A DNA stretch of 64,000 bases from Sporocytophaga myxococcoides DSM 11118 (GCF_000426725.1 NZ_KE384560.1:456960-520959); one strand, 5' to 3'; counted from the first letter of the stretch, positions 26,705 through 36,099 are shown. Numbers and translations are program-made. Notes: a model not told the origin generated them from the sequence alone.

Positions 26705-27364
26705 CTAATTTGGTGTTGTAAAAAAAGAAGTTAGCAAAGTGTCTTCATTCAAGGAAGTTCCTTCGTTTTTTTCATCTTTCAGCGTGTATATAGCAATGGT
26801 AGAAGCTGAAGGTAAAGATGGGACTGCTTGAAGTATTTTTTCTTCATGAACTATATTTTGTTCTTGTTTTAAAGTTTTTGTTAATTCTCTACCAATGGAA
26901 GTGTTTAGAATAGTGTCTTTAATATCGTCAAGAATCTCAGTTTGCTTGGCTTCTTGATTCATCTCTTTAGGCAGTGGTGCTGGTGATTGTGCAATTTGTT
27001 TTTTCTGGCCATTCTGATTATTAATGAAGAAATAAGCCAGCAGCATCAGTACAAAGGCCAAAGCAGGCTGATATGCAGGAATACGGTAATTCAGAATAGA
27101 AGCAAGAGAAAATGTAAAGCTTGGTCTCTGGTTTTTCTCTCTGAATTTTTCAATTAGAAATCCTTTTATTTCTTTATCCGGATTTATGTTTTGTCTATCC
27201 TGATCAAACTTTCTAGTCAAATTTAATGAGCTTTTACGAAGAGCATTAAATTCCTCCTCTGTAATGTATTGAAGTACTAATGACTTTTCTTCCAGGTTAA
27301 GTTCTTTGAAGTCTTTTTGGATTAATTGTTCCAATAGATCAGACTCTTTTTCTTTATGATTCAT
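26705..27364 (-). CDS. Putative anti-sigma factor, single-pass membrane protein
   Basis: The 219-residue protein has a charged cytosolic N-terminal part (about 1-100, helical, with KESDLLEQLIQKDF), one transmembrane helix (about 104-121) and a periplasmic tail. It follows the ECF sigma gene by 12 bases on the same strand. Position and layout fit a membrane anti-sigma factor holding that sigma. There is no zinc-finger anti-sigma motif, so the assignment relies on context. Confidence 0.6.
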   Translation of the reverse strand: MNHKEKESDLLEQLIQKDFKELNLEEKSLVLQYITEEEFNALRKSSLNLTRKFDQDRQNINPDKEIKGFLIEKFREKNQRPSFTFSLASILNYRIPAYQPALAFVLMLLAYFFINNQNGQKKQIAQSPAPLPKEMNQEAKQTEILDDIKDTILNTSIGRELTKTLKQEQNIVHEEKILQAVPSLPSASTIAIYTLKDEKNEGTSLNEDTLLTSFFTTPN

Positions 27365-27376
27365 ATTACTGAATTT

Positions 27377-27952
27377 TTATGGCTTGAATACTTTTAGTCT
27401 TTCTGATAATTTTTTTAACGTATAGAAAATCCTTGATTTTATTGTTCCCTCAGGACATCCAATTATCTGACTTATTTCTTTTACGGATAAATTTTCCTGA
27501 AATCGGAGAATGATAATTTCGCGCAGCTCATCATCAAGCAAGGATAGAGCCTCATTCAGATTGCTCTCTAACAGATCTTTGTCAATTTGAAAAGAAAAGG
27601 TTTCATCTTCTTTATAAAGCTCTGTAATATAGTCACCAGTTTTAACTTCCTTTCGGGTAGCAGATCTCCGATATTGATTCTTGCACATGTTAGATCCTAT
27701 GCTGTAAATCCAGGTAGAGAACTTTCTTCCTTCTTCAAATGAGTGAGGTTTTTCTATAACTTTCAAAAACAAATCTTGCAGAAAGTCATCTGCAAGATCC
27801 GAATCATAGTTAAGCATTCTAAAGAAGTAGAAATGCATTTTCTTTTTATATCTTTCGAAGAGTTCCTCAAAGGCTTTCTCCTTGCCTTTTTTTATGAGTT
27901 GCATAAGCTCCTCGTCCGAATGATTTTTATATGTGCTTCTGAAAAAATGCAT
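27377..27952 (-). CDS. ECF-type RNA polymerase sigma factor
   Basis: The 191-residue sigma-70 family protein has region 2 (about residues 20-85, with FEELFERYKKKMHFYFFRMLNYDSDLADDFLQDLF, given here only as a location) and region 4 (about 125-185). Region 4 includes ILRFQENLSVKEISQIIG and CPEGTIKSRIFY. It would direct transcription of an extracytoplasmic-stress or surface regulon. It is probably controlled by the membrane protein encoded just downstream. It begins six bases after the TPR-like gene. Confidence 0.92.
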   Translation of the reverse strand: MHFFRSTYKNHSDEELMQLIKKGKEKAFEELFERYKKKMHFYFFRMLNYDSDLADDFLQDLFLKVIEKPHSFEEGRKFSTWIYSIGSNMCKNQYRRSATRKEVKTGDYITELYKEDETFSFQIDKDLLESNLNEALSLLDDELREIIILRFQENLSVKEISQIIGCPEGTIKSRIFYTLKKLSERLKVFKP

Positions 27953-27958
27953 TGAAAG

Positions 27959-29134
27959 CTATTTTAACATTTCCGACACTTCTTTTTCTCTGTTGCCGTC
28001 AGCGGCTAATTTTAGAATAAGTTGTTTAAGCTCTTCAGCTTTTTCAGCTTCTTCAGTTGTCCGATAATGTTTATATAAAAGGGTAAATGGAGCAATATAA
28101 TTCTGATTACATAAAGTTACGATGTTCTGTGATTTATCTGTTTCAAAGGATGCTTTTATGTAATCTAGCAGAAACTTCTTTTCGTAATTCTTTCTTATGA
28201 AAGAAATGTTATCCATCTTTTCTTCAGAGTATTTCATTCCAAGTCCAGTTATATAGAGCTTATCTTTTATCCCAGTGTAGGATTCTGAATTCCCCATTGT
28301 TAATGCCAGATATACTGGCTTGCCTCCCGAGTTCTCAACTATGGTTTCAATCAAACGTTTTTCCCAGGCCTTTTTGCTCTCAGCTGTAAATGGTTCAATT
28401 ACTTGTAGCGCATTTGATTTTGCTGTGTTTTGCACTATGCCTGCTTTATTGAAAAGTTTTACTCTGTATTCATTTAAACCAACGAGACTTGTATTAATTA
28501 TAGTCACATCCGTTCTGAATCCAAGTGCATCCTGTATCATCCAGGCAGGGTAAGTATCATTATCTCCAACGGTTAACAATATCGCGTCTTTTTCAAGAGA
28601 AGCAAGAACATTGTAGTTGTAATTCAGGAGGCCTTGTGATATATCACTTTTCTCGAACATTTTGATATGAAATTCTTTTCGCTTCTCATAATTCAGATCA
28701 ACTTCGTATCGGACAGAAAGCTCATGGTAAGTAGCAGGGTTTTCTGGTTGCAGTTGATATGCTTTTTGTATATACTTCATTGATGCAGGATCCCAGCAAC
28801 CCAACAGCCATCCTTTGGTCAGGTTGAATGTAAATGTTTCAGGAATGGCTTTCTCCATCCTATCTACTACCTCAGCTACCTTTTTATTTGTGGCTTCACT
28901 GTATTTATTAACTACCCACAAGGAACGATAGGCTGTGTATAGATTGAGCCAGGAGTCTTCATTCTTAGGATCTTTTTTTACTTCTGATTCCCAAAGTTCA
29001 GCTTGTGTATTATACCATTTTTCATCATGGATCTCCTGCGTGTACCTTGGAACTTTTTCAGGCTTGGATTGAGAAAATCCTTTAGAATTTGCTAATAGCG
29101 TAAGTAAAAGAAAGATCAGTTTTAAGTTTTTCAT
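27959..29134 (-). CDS. Secreted TPR-like protein with GDNDTYP motif
   Basis: About 391 residues from the ATG giving MKNLKLIF, which opens a good signal peptide; the frame reaches 29227 with an unlikely extension. Residues about 35-160 look like tetratricopeptide repeats. Then TVGDNDTYPAWMIQDALG and VTIINTSLVGLNEYR follow, a motif pair also seen in the C-terminal region of DUF2723-type Bacteroidota membrane proteins. It heads an operon with the ECF sigma and its putative anti-sigma, so it may take part in signalling or be a target. Confidence 0.7.
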   Translation of the reverse strand: MKNLKLIFLLLTLLANSKGFSQSKPEKVPRYTQEIHDEKWYNTQAELWESEVKKDPKNEDSWLNLYTAYRSLWVVNKYSEATNKKVAEVVDRMEKAIPETFTFNLTKGWLLGCWDPASMKYIQKAYQLQPENPATYHELSVRYEVDLNYEKRKEFHIKMFEKSDISQGLLNYNYNVLASLEKDAILLTVGDNDTYPAWMIQDALGFRTDVTIINTSLVGLNEYRVKLFNKAGIVQNTAKSNALQVIEPFTAESKKAWEKRLIETIVENSGGKPVYLALTMGNSESYTGIKDKLYITGLGMKYSEEKMDNISFIRKNYEKKFLLDYIKASFETDKSQNIVTLCNQNYIAPFTLLYKHYRTTEEAEKAEELKQLILKLAADGNREKEVSEMLK

Positions 29135-29366
29135 AATATAAAAAGTAAGTGTTTTGAAGAATGATACACGAGGAAGAGGTGGACGTTCAGGTTGGATGGT
29201 GAAATTTCTGAAAATAATTTTAAGCATAATAAGTTGGCCCGAGACTTTCAGTTATTTCATTATCTGTTTTAAAATATTAAATAAATTCTTCAACCTTGGA
29301 ATGGGGGCTTAGATCCTTCCTTGAAATTTTTCGTTATTTTAGCAAAGCTTTCTAAATTTAAGATCT

Positions 29367-29582
29367 ATGGCGACAAAATCTAAAAAAGGCAATTCAGGTA
29401 AAAAAAATGAAGATTTCAATGCCCGTTCCTATACAAAATTTTTGAAGGAGGTAGGAAAGCAAAGTGCACAGCGCTCTATTAGAGAGACAAAGGCATTGGG
29501 ATTATCAATCACATATGTGGAAGGTGGCGAAATAATTAGGGAAGATGCTAATGGCAGGAAAGAGGTCATTGGGAAGATTTAA
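29367..29582 (+). CDS. Probable antitoxin of zeta-like toxin
   Basis: The 71-residue basic protein starts MATKSKKGNSGKK and has a compact C-terminal part with ALGLSITYVEGGEIIRED. It lies four bases upstream of a zeta-toxin-like ATPase. Such small partners with an ALGL..TY...G.I.R pattern often precede these kinases, so an antitoxin role is likely. It does not resemble the classic epsilon antitoxin in length or sequence. Confidence 0.65.
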   Translation: MATKSKKGNSGKKNEDFNARSYTKFLKEVGKQSAQRSIRETKALGLSITYVEGGEIIREDANGRKEVIGKI

Positions 29583-29586
29583 TTGA

Positions 29587-30330
29587 ATGGCTTCTAAAGA
29601 AAAGCGGTTAAGGATTTTTGCTGGACCAAATGGATCCGGAAAATCATCTTTATTTCATGATTTTTCCAATAAGGCAGATTTTAAAGTTGGATATTTTTTA
29701 AATGCTGATAATGTTGAAAAGGAGCTTCGTGAAAAAGGATTTATCAATTTATCAGAATTAAACCTGGAAGTTGATAAAAAGTCGTTCCAGGATTTTAATA
29801 AAAGTTCTTCACTCAAGAGGAAAGCAAAAAAAGAAGGGTATAAGATAGATATAAAGTTTAAAGATAATATTCTTGTTAACCTTCCCAAAGAAACTAATTC
29901 GTATGAAGCGGCATTTGTTACAGCTTTTATCAGACAGGAATTTATAAAAACAGGCATTTCTTATTCATTCGAAACAGTAATGTCCCATCCTTCAAAATTG
30001 GATGAAATGGTTTCTGCAAAAAATGCAGGTTATAAGACTTATCTGTATTATATCTGCACTGAATCTCCCATCATAAATAAAGATAGAATTGATAACCGTG
30101 TTGAAATGGGAGGACATAATGTTGATGAAGATAAAATCAGATCTCGATATTTCGCTTCTCTTAATTTGTTATATAATGCTATAAAATTGGTAAGAAGGGC
30201 ATATATATTTGATAACTCAGGAAGGGAGTATAAATTAATTGCTGAGTTCTTTGAGGGTGAAGTTAAATATCATAATAAAACGTTTCCAAAATGGTTTCTC
30301 CGGGACGTTATTGAAAAAATGGATGTCTAA
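29587..30330 (+). CDS. Zeta-toxin-like kinase
   Basis: The 247-residue P-loop protein has AGPNGSGKSS (Walker A) near residue 12. It also has YSFETVMSHPSKL near 131, a DNRVEMGGHNVDEDKIRSRY segment carrying basic ATP- and substrate-contact residues near 173, and YIFDNSGREY near 208. This is the zeta/predicted ABC-type ATPase group (COG4185-like). Zeta toxins phosphorylate UDP-N-acetylglucosamine and block wall synthesis. The insert at residues 55-95, rich in Lys, is longer than in short members. It pairs with the gene four bases upstream. Confidence 0.85.
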   Translation: MASKEKRLRIFAGPNGSGKSSLFHDFSNKADFKVGYFLNADNVEKELREKGFINLSELNLEVDKKSFQDFNKSSSLKRKAKKEGYKIDIKFKDNILVNLPKETNSYEAAFVTAFIRQEFIKTGISYSFETVMSHPSKLDEMVSAKNAGYKTYLYYICTESPIINKDRIDNRVEMGGHNVDEDKIRSRYFASLNLLYNAIKLVRRAYIFDNSGREYKLIAEFFEGEVKYHNKTFPKWFLRDVIEKMDV

Positions 30331-30381
30331 TCTAAAAATAAATAGAAGAGGATTTTGAGAGTTTCCATTCATAAAATCAAA

Positions 30382-30412
30382 AAAGCCTTGCAATTTAAAA
30401 TTGCAAGGCTTT
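30382..30412. terminator. Bidirectional hairpin terminator
   Basis: A perfect 15-bp stem (30382-30396 with 30398-30412) flanked by A's and T's. It lies between the zeta toxin and tRNA-His. Confidence 0.8.
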
Positions 30413-30422
30413 CAAATTTAAG

Positions 30423-30497
30423 GGTGGCCAATGGGACTCGAACCCACGACCCTCAGAACCACAATCTGATGTTCTAACCAGCTGAACTATGGCCACC
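30423..30497 (-). tRNA. tRNA-His (GTG)
   Basis: Read on the minus strand the cloverleaf begins GGTGGCCATAGTTCAGC and has anticodon GTG in the loop between CAGAT and TTCTG. A T arm (GTGGGTTCGAGTCCCAT) and a 3' end GGCCACC follow. The extra 5' G paired with C73 is the tRNA-His hallmark. CCA is not encoded. Confidence 0.97.
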
Positions 30498-30562
30498 GTT
30501 TTACTTTAGGTGTGCAAAGATATAAGAACGAAATTTAATTTACAACAAAATATTTCATAAAA

Positions 30563-31903
30563 TTATATTCTATTGAAAGATAGTCGTTTGCCAAAATTGC
30601 TTTCGTCAAATTTACCCTCTTCATACACAAGATTTCCACTTACAAGGGTATGAGTGACCTTAGAATGGAAGTTTACTCCTTCAAAAGGAGACCAACCGCA
30701 TTGGTATAAAATGTTGTTTTTAGCTACTTCATAAGATGAGTCCAGGTCCACCAAAACAAGATCCGCCCAATAACCTTCCCTGATATATCCTCTTTTTTCT
30801 ATTTGGAAACAAATTGAGGGATTGTGGGACATCTTTTCAACTATTTTTTCAAGACTGATTTTACCTTGTTTGTAAAACTCCAGCATGGCATTAAGACTAT
30901 GCTGAACCAAAGGTCCTCCCGAAGGCGCTTTCCAATAGTTCTGACTTTTCTCTTCGGTTGTATGAGGAGCATGGTCTGTAGCAATTATGTCAAGATGGTC
31001 ATCAAGCATGGCTTTGAAAAGAGCTTCCTTATGTCTTCTTTCCTTTACAGCGGGGTTCCATTTTATCTTGGTTCCAAGTCTGTCATAATCTCTGCTGTCA
31101 AACCACAAATGATGCACACAGACCTCAGCAGTAATTCTTTTTTCACTTAATGGTTTTGTATTGTCAAAAAGGCTGATCTCTTCTTCTGTAGAGATATGAA
31201 GTATGTGCAATCTTGAATTAAACTTTTTAGCCAAAGCCACAGCCATAGAAGAGGACTTATAACAAGCCTCCTCATTCCTTATAACAGGATGGATAGAAGC
31301 AGATGGATTTTCTCCATATTTTTCTTTTGCCAATGCAGTGTTTTTCAGAATAGTTTGTTCATCTTCACAATGCGTTGCGATGAGCATGCCTGCATTTTTA
31401 AAAATTTCTTCCAGCGTCTTTTCATTGTCAACCAGCATGTTGCCTGTAGAAGATCCCATGAAAACTTTTAATCCACATACATTTTTAGGATCCGTTTTCA
31501 AGGCTTCTTGTAGGTTGTCATTTGAAACACCCATGAAAAAAGAATAATTGGCTAAAGAAGTTTGTGCAGCTCTTGCATATTTTTCTGCCAATAATTCCTG
31601 AGTTAATGTATTCGGAACAGTATTAGGCATTTCCATGAAAGAGGTAATCCCACCTGCAACAGCTGCTTTAGCTTCAGAATAAATAGTTGCTTTATGAGTT
31701 AAACCCGGTTCTCTGAAATGCACTTGATCATCTATAACGCCTGGAATCAGATACTTCCCCTTCGCATCGATTATTTTATCCGCCGGTTTGGAAGATAGGT
31801 TTTGCCCAATTTCTGCTATAAATCCGTTTTCTATAAAAACATCACCTGAAGAGATACGCCCTTCATTTACTATATTTGCATTGAGGATAAGTATTTTTTT
31901 CAT
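30563..31903 (-). CDS. pyrC: Dihydroorotase, Bacteroidota type
   Basis: The 446-residue amidohydrolase should close carbamoyl-aspartate to dihydroorotate in pyrimidine synthesis. Visible: metal region DDQVHFREPG near residue 59, MPNT near 92, GLKVFMGSSTGN near 143 (bridging Lys), HCEDE near 177, LHILHIS near 232 and ATDHAPHT near 307. The first metal site reads QVH where most class I enzymes have HVH, so the alpha-metal ligand set may differ. No other pyrimidine gene is adjacent. It is divergent from the DEAD-box gene. Confidence 0.88.
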   Translation of the reverse strand: MKKILILNANIVNEGRISSGDVFIENGFIAEIGQNLSSKPADKIIDAKGKYLIPGVIDDQVHFREPGLTHKATIYSEAKAAVAGGITSFMEMPNTVPNTLTQELLAEKYARAAQTSLANYSFFMGVSNDNLQEALKTDPKNVCGLKVFMGSSTGNMLVDNEKTLEEIFKNAGMLIATHCEDEQTILKNTALAKEKYGENPSASIHPVIRNEEACYKSSSMAVALAKKFNSRLHILHISTEEEISLFDNTKPLSEKRITAEVCVHHLWFDSRDYDRLGTKIKWNPAVKERRHKEALFKAMLDDHLDIIATDHAPHTTEEKSQNYWKAPSGGPLVQHSLNAMLEFYKQGKISLEKIVEKMSHNPSICFQIEKRGYIREGYWADLVLVDLDSSYEVAKNNILYQCGWSPFEGVNFHSKVTHTLVSGNLVYEEGKFDESNFGKRLSFNRI

Positions 31904-31974
31904 TCTTGAAAATATTTGTCACAAGATACAACCTGCTTCATCTTGGGGCAACAATAATATTGCTATAATAGATC

Positions 31975-33363
31975 ATGTCCAATTTATTTGAAAATTTAAA
32001 GCTTAATAAGCAACTACTCAACGCCATTGAAGATGCCGGTTATGAGAAACCAACTGAAATCCAGGAAAAGGCTATTCCACAGATTATGGCAGGGCATGAT
32101 ATTCTTGGTATTGCCCAGACCGGCACTGGAAAAACAGCCGCATATTTATTGCCATTGCTGATGAAAATAAAATATGCGCAGGGAATGAATCCTAAAGCAT
32201 TGATCCTTGCGCCGACCAGAGAGCTTGGAATTCAGATCAATGAGGAAATCAAAAAGCTGGCAACGTATACTGACATCAGAACTGTGGCGGTTTTCGGAGG
32301 TATTGGTCCTAAGCAACAAATTGAAGAACTCAGAAAAGGAGTGGATATCATCGTAGGTACACCAGGACGGTTTATGGACTTGTACAGGGCAAAAGAGCTG
32401 ATTGTAAAAGAAATCAAGACGCTCATACTGGACGAAGCCGATAAGATGATGGATATGGGATTTATGCCCCAGATCAGGCAGATTCTTGAAGTGGTACCGA
32501 CCAAGCGTCAGAATTTATTGTTCTCTGCAACAATGCCGGCAAGGGTTGAAACATTAACAGCAGAGTTTCTGGAGTATCCTATGAAAATAGAAGTCGCCCC
32601 ACAGGCTACTACAGTAGAGGCTATCGAACAGGAACTATATAAAGTCCCTAATTTTAAAACCAAAATAAACCTTCTTGGGCATTTACTCAGGAATCAGGAG
32701 TTGAACAGGGTCATTATTTTTGTCAAGACAAGGGAAACGGCAGAGAATGTTTTCAAATTTATAGAAAGAAAGATTTATACTGAAGTTAAGGTTATCCACG
32801 CAAATAAAGGACAGAACACGCGAATTAATTCAATAGAAGCATTTAAGGAAGGCAATGTAAGGATACTTGTGGGAACTGATGTGGCGGCAAGGGGGATAGA
32901 TGTTTCTAAAGTAAGCCATGTAATCAATTTTGACGTTCCTCTGATCTATGAAGACTATGTACATAGGGTAGGAAGAACAGGAAGGGCGAGTGAAAGTGGT
33001 GTTGCCATTACTTTTGCATTGCCTAATGAAGCTTATCATATCGAGCAAATTGAGAAACTGATACGTAAAAATATTTCTGTCAAAGAAATTCCGGATAAAG
33101 TTCTTATAGAAGAAACTCCATTTGAAGAAAAGCAGACTATGGATCGGGAATTGGATGATCTTAAAAAGAGACTCAATCCAGAATTTAAAGGTGCATTTCA
33201 TGAGAAAAAACATCCCAGAAAAGAATTTCCCGGAAGAAAGGATTCCGGTAAAAAAAGCCCTGCGCAGAAAGGGAAAAAAGATGTTAAAAGTAAATCTGCT
33301 GGCCCAAGAGATAAAGCAGGACCTAAAGGTAAGTCTGCTTCAAAAGGGAAGTTTAAAAAATGA
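31975..33363 (+). CDS. DEAD-box RNA helicase (RhlE-like)
   Basis: The 462-residue helicase has the Q motif (PTEIQEKAIPQI), Walker A AQTGTGKT, PTRELG, DEAD (LDEADKMMDMGF), SAT, VGTDVAARGIDV and HRVGRTGRA. The two RecA domains end near residue 370. A basic, low-complexity tail full of KK, GK and PK follows and probably holds RNA. It would unwind RNA in ribosome assembly or decay. Overlap with the dihydroorotase promoter region is likely, since the starts are 71 bases apart. Confidence 0.94.
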   Translation: MSNLFENLKLNKQLLNAIEDAGYEKPTEIQEKAIPQIMAGHDILGIAQTGTGKTAAYLLPLLMKIKYAQGMNPKALILAPTRELGIQINEEIKKLATYTDIRTVAVFGGIGPKQQIEELRKGVDIIVGTPGRFMDLYRAKELIVKEIKTLILDEADKMMDMGFMPQIRQILEVVPTKRQNLLFSATMPARVETLTAEFLEYPMKIEVAPQATTVEAIEQELYKVPNFKTKINLLGHLLRNQELNRVIIFVKTRETAENVFKFIERKIYTEVKVIHANKGQNTRINSIEAFKEGNVRILVGTDVAARGIDVSKVSHVINFDVPLIYEDYVHRVGRTGRASESGVAITFALPNEAYHIEQIEKLIRKNISVKEIPDKVLIEETPFEEKQTMDRELDDLKKRLNPEFKGAFHEKKHPRKEFPGRKDSGKKSPAQKGKKDVKSKSAGPRDKAGPKGKSASKGKFKK

Positions 33364-33462
33364 TTTTTTTAAACTTGACTAATAAAATTTTACAATAATC
33401 GAGATTATGTTTTTATTAATCTAAAAAGATAGCGTTGTAAAAGATATTTGTATATATTAGTA

Positions 33463-34530
33463 TTATAGTTTTCTGGTTGAATAATTATTAACAACTTTCC
33501 ATAGCTGGTTGAAAGATCTTGGGGTTGAGTCGGGGAGCCCTCCTCGCTTGCCCCAAGTTTCCTTTATAAGGAATCCTAAAAGCCACTTCTTTAATTTCCC
33601 TCCGATTTTATTACTGATATTGGTTTTAAGCATTGCCAACCTGAATATATTAGCTATGAAATGTTTCTTTTTCGATTCGGTAGCAAAGACATCTTTCCTT
33701 TTCATTATTAACAAGGTTTGAAGGTCTATTTTAACGGGACAGGCAAGTGTGCAATTTCCACAAAGTGTGCATGAATAAACAGGATGTTGTACATTTACTT
33801 TGTCAGGCGTTATAATAGAATTTACTGGGAACTGTATTACTCGACCATCCTGATTTATCGGGCAGACTGAAACACATTGCATACAATCTATGCAAGAGGC
33901 TAACTGCCTTTTTAGCGGATCTGGCAAAAGATCTGTTTTACCTCCATCTACCAGAATGACTATTAGTCGTTGGGCTGGAGATAATGGACCCGACAAAATT
34001 TGGAAGGGTTGAGGTTTTTCAGCTGAATGGAAAAAATCAAGGAAAAGAGGAAGGTCTTTGCCTGACGGGATTACCTTGTTGATGTCAGCTATAAGTATGG
34101 TAACCTGACCGGCTGCAAAGAAATTTAAAGCATCACCCGTAGTAATTGCATTTCCGGATTCAGAAATTAGAAAGCTAGCTTCTGAGATACTCAATACCCG
34201 TTTTTCTTCTGTTATAGGATTTTTTTTGCCAATTATTTCCAGCCCAAGATTTTCAAGCTTGCCGGAAAGGCTTTGAGGAAGCTTGGTAGCAGCTTTTCCA
34301 GAGATATTAAACTTCTTAAGAGAAAATTTTTCTGCAAGTCTTATGATTTCATTCTGGACATCATCATATGTAGCGGCCCAGATCACATGGCCGCCTTTTT
34401 TTGAGAAATTCGTTTCAAAATCTTTGAGGTGCTTTTCCAGATTTGAGACAGTAATCTCTCTGATATAAGACGCTCTTTTCCTGGCCAGCGAAGGATTGCT
34501 GAAGTTTGTTAAATACGAAGCTCGCGTCAT
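33463..34530 (-). CDS. LUD-domain 4Fe-4S protein (LutB-like, short)
   Basis: The 355-residue protein joins an LutB/LutC-type LUD domain (about residues 40-205, with EASFLISESGNAITTGDALNF, given as location) to a ferredoxin-type module. The clusters are CIDCMQCVSVCP near 214 and CTLCGNCTLACP near 253. LutB is part of lactate-oxidising LutABC; LutB is about 470 residues, so this is about 110 shorter. No lutA or lutC is adjacent. It stops four bases after the next-upstream peptidase stop-start boundary, implying cotranscription. Confidence 0.8.
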   Translation of the reverse strand: MTRASYLTNFSNPSLARKRASYIREITVSNLEKHLKDFETNFSKKGGHVIWAATYDDVQNEIIRLAEKFSLKKFNISGKAATKLPQSLSGKLENLGLEIIGKKNPITEEKRVLSISEASFLISESGNAITTGDALNFFAAGQVTILIADINKVIPSGKDLPLFLDFFHSAEKPQPFQILSGPLSPAQRLIVILVDGGKTDLLPDPLKRQLASCIDCMQCVSVCPINQDGRVIQFPVNSIITPDKVNVQHPVYSCTLCGNCTLACPVKIDLQTLLIMKRKDVFATESKKKHFIANIFRLAMLKTNISNKIGGKLKKWLLGFLIKETWGKRGGLPDSTPRSFNQLWKVVNNYSTRKL

Positions 34531-34533
34531 TGT

Positions 34534-36099
34534 TTATTTCTTTCCTCCGTCAACTTTGATTGTTTCCTCTCTGTTCGCAAGTTCCCATGCAGTTGCAAAG
34601 ATCAACCTTGTGATTTTGGCAGCTTTTTCAAAAAGAATTTTATCTACTGTATCTGTAGGCTGGTGGTAGTCTTTGTGCACTCCGCTAAAATAGAATATCA
34701 CCGGAATGTTGTTTTTTGCAAAATTATAGTGGTCAGATCTGTAGTAAAATCTATTTGGATCATCAAATCTGTTAAACTTATAATCCAGGTCTAGTTGAAC
34801 GCCATTTTTATTGGCATTTTCATTGATTGTATGAAGATCGGTTGAAAGGCGGTCACTACCAATAATATAGACATAGTTTTCATTGTTGGCATGATCTTCA
34901 TCTAACCTTCCGATCATATCAACATTAAGATCTGCAACAGTTTTATTAAGAGGGAAAACGGGATGATCTGTATAGAACTCAGACCCCATAAGACCTTTTT
35001 CCTCTGCTGTTACAGGCATTATCAGAATACTTCTTCTCGGGCCTTGTCCGTTTTTCTTTGCAAGTGCAAATGCCTCTGCCATCTCAAGGAGAGCAGCTGT
35101 ACCACTGCCATCATCATCTGCTCCATAGTAAGTCTTGCCACCTTCAATTCCAAGATGGTCATAGTGAGCAGTAAGAATTATTACCTCATCTTTTTTGTCG
35201 GTGCCTTCTATTAAGCCAAGGACATTTTCTGTCTCCACTGCGGACTCAATGACATCGGCCTTGTATGAAAATTTTGCAGACTTGAATGAAGGTTTATAAT
35301 CATTACCTGCTTTTGCTATTTCTTCCTTCTGTGCCAGAAGTTCTTCTTCAGTAGTTTTAAGCATTTCAGCAGCAAGTTTGGTGCTGATAAACAGGGCGCT
35401 TCCGCCTCTTAACTTATCTGAGAAACTAAGATATGGCTGAGCGATGTGGCTTTTCAGCTGATTCAGTCTTGCTTCATAATCATTGAAGTTATTTCCCACA
35501 ATAATGAATACTTCCTGAGCTCCAAGTTTTCTGGCTTCTGAAGCTTTTTTTCTCCAGTCATTCCCCCAGTCAGAAGCTTGTGAAGTGCCTGTCACTAAGG
35601 ATTTCCCATCTCTCACAGGTTCTCCCATAAATATTATTACTGCCTTTCCTTTTAAATCTTTATTCCTGTAATCCGAGTATTCAGAAGTGTTGATTCCATA
35701 GCCACCAAAGATTACGGGAACTTTTATCTCTTTAGGAACTTTTATATCTCCATAGGCATAGAAGTCTTTCAGGAAGACTTTCTTTTCCTTTCCGACTTTC
35801 AGATATACATCCCCCCAGGACCTCTTTACCAGGATAAATTTCTGAAAATAAGATTTTTGTCCATTGTCGGTGGTTACAGGGGCTTGTAATCCAAGCTGTT
35901 GAAAATGGTTTTTAATATATTCAGCAGCCTTCTTTTGACCAGACATTCCGGTTTCTCTTCCTTCGAGGCTGTCTGACGCCAGAATATGCAGATGTCTGGA
36001 AAGGTCATTGGCTGTTATGGTTTTTTCATATGTGGCAACCTGGCCAATGGCCTGGTGCATGAAGGAAAAAAGACTGAAAATAATGAGTAATCTGTTCAT
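34534..36099 (-). CDS. Secreted M28-family aminopeptidase
   Basis: The 521-residue protein has a signal peptide (about 1-19) and a protease-associated insert (about 120-270). An M28 zinc peptidase domain follows: TAHYDHLG (His ligand), YGADDDGSGTAALLEMA (bridging Asp), TAEEKGLMGSEFY (Glu base and ligand), VDMIGR and YHQPTDT (last His). These two-zinc exopeptidases work in the periplasm or outside. It lies just upstream of the LutB-like gene on the same strand (three bases apart). Confidence 0.92.
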   Translation of the reverse strand: MNRLLIIFSLFSFMHQAIGQVATYEKTITANDLSRHLHILASDSLEGRETGMSGQKKAAEYIKNHFQQLGLQAPVTTDNGQKSYFQKFILVKRSWGDVYLKVGKEKKVFLKDFYAYGDIKVPKEIKVPVIFGGYGINTSEYSDYRNKDLKGKAVIIFMGEPVRDGKSLVTGTSQASDWGNDWRKKASEARKLGAQEVFIIVGNNFNDYEARLNQLKSHIAQPYLSFSDKLRGGSALFISTKLAAEMLKTTEEELLAQKEEIAKAGNDYKPSFKSAKFSYKADVIESAVETENVLGLIEGTDKKDEVIILTAHYDHLGIEGGKTYYGADDDGSGTAALLEMAEAFALAKKNGQGPRRSILIMPVTAEEKGLMGSEFYTDHPVFPLNKTVADLNVDMIGRLDEDHANNENYVYIIGSDRLSTDLHTINENANKNGVQLDLDYKFNRFDDPNRFYYRSDHYNFAKNNIPVIFYFSGVHKDYHQPTDTVDKILFEKAAKITRLIFATAWELANREETIKVDGGKK

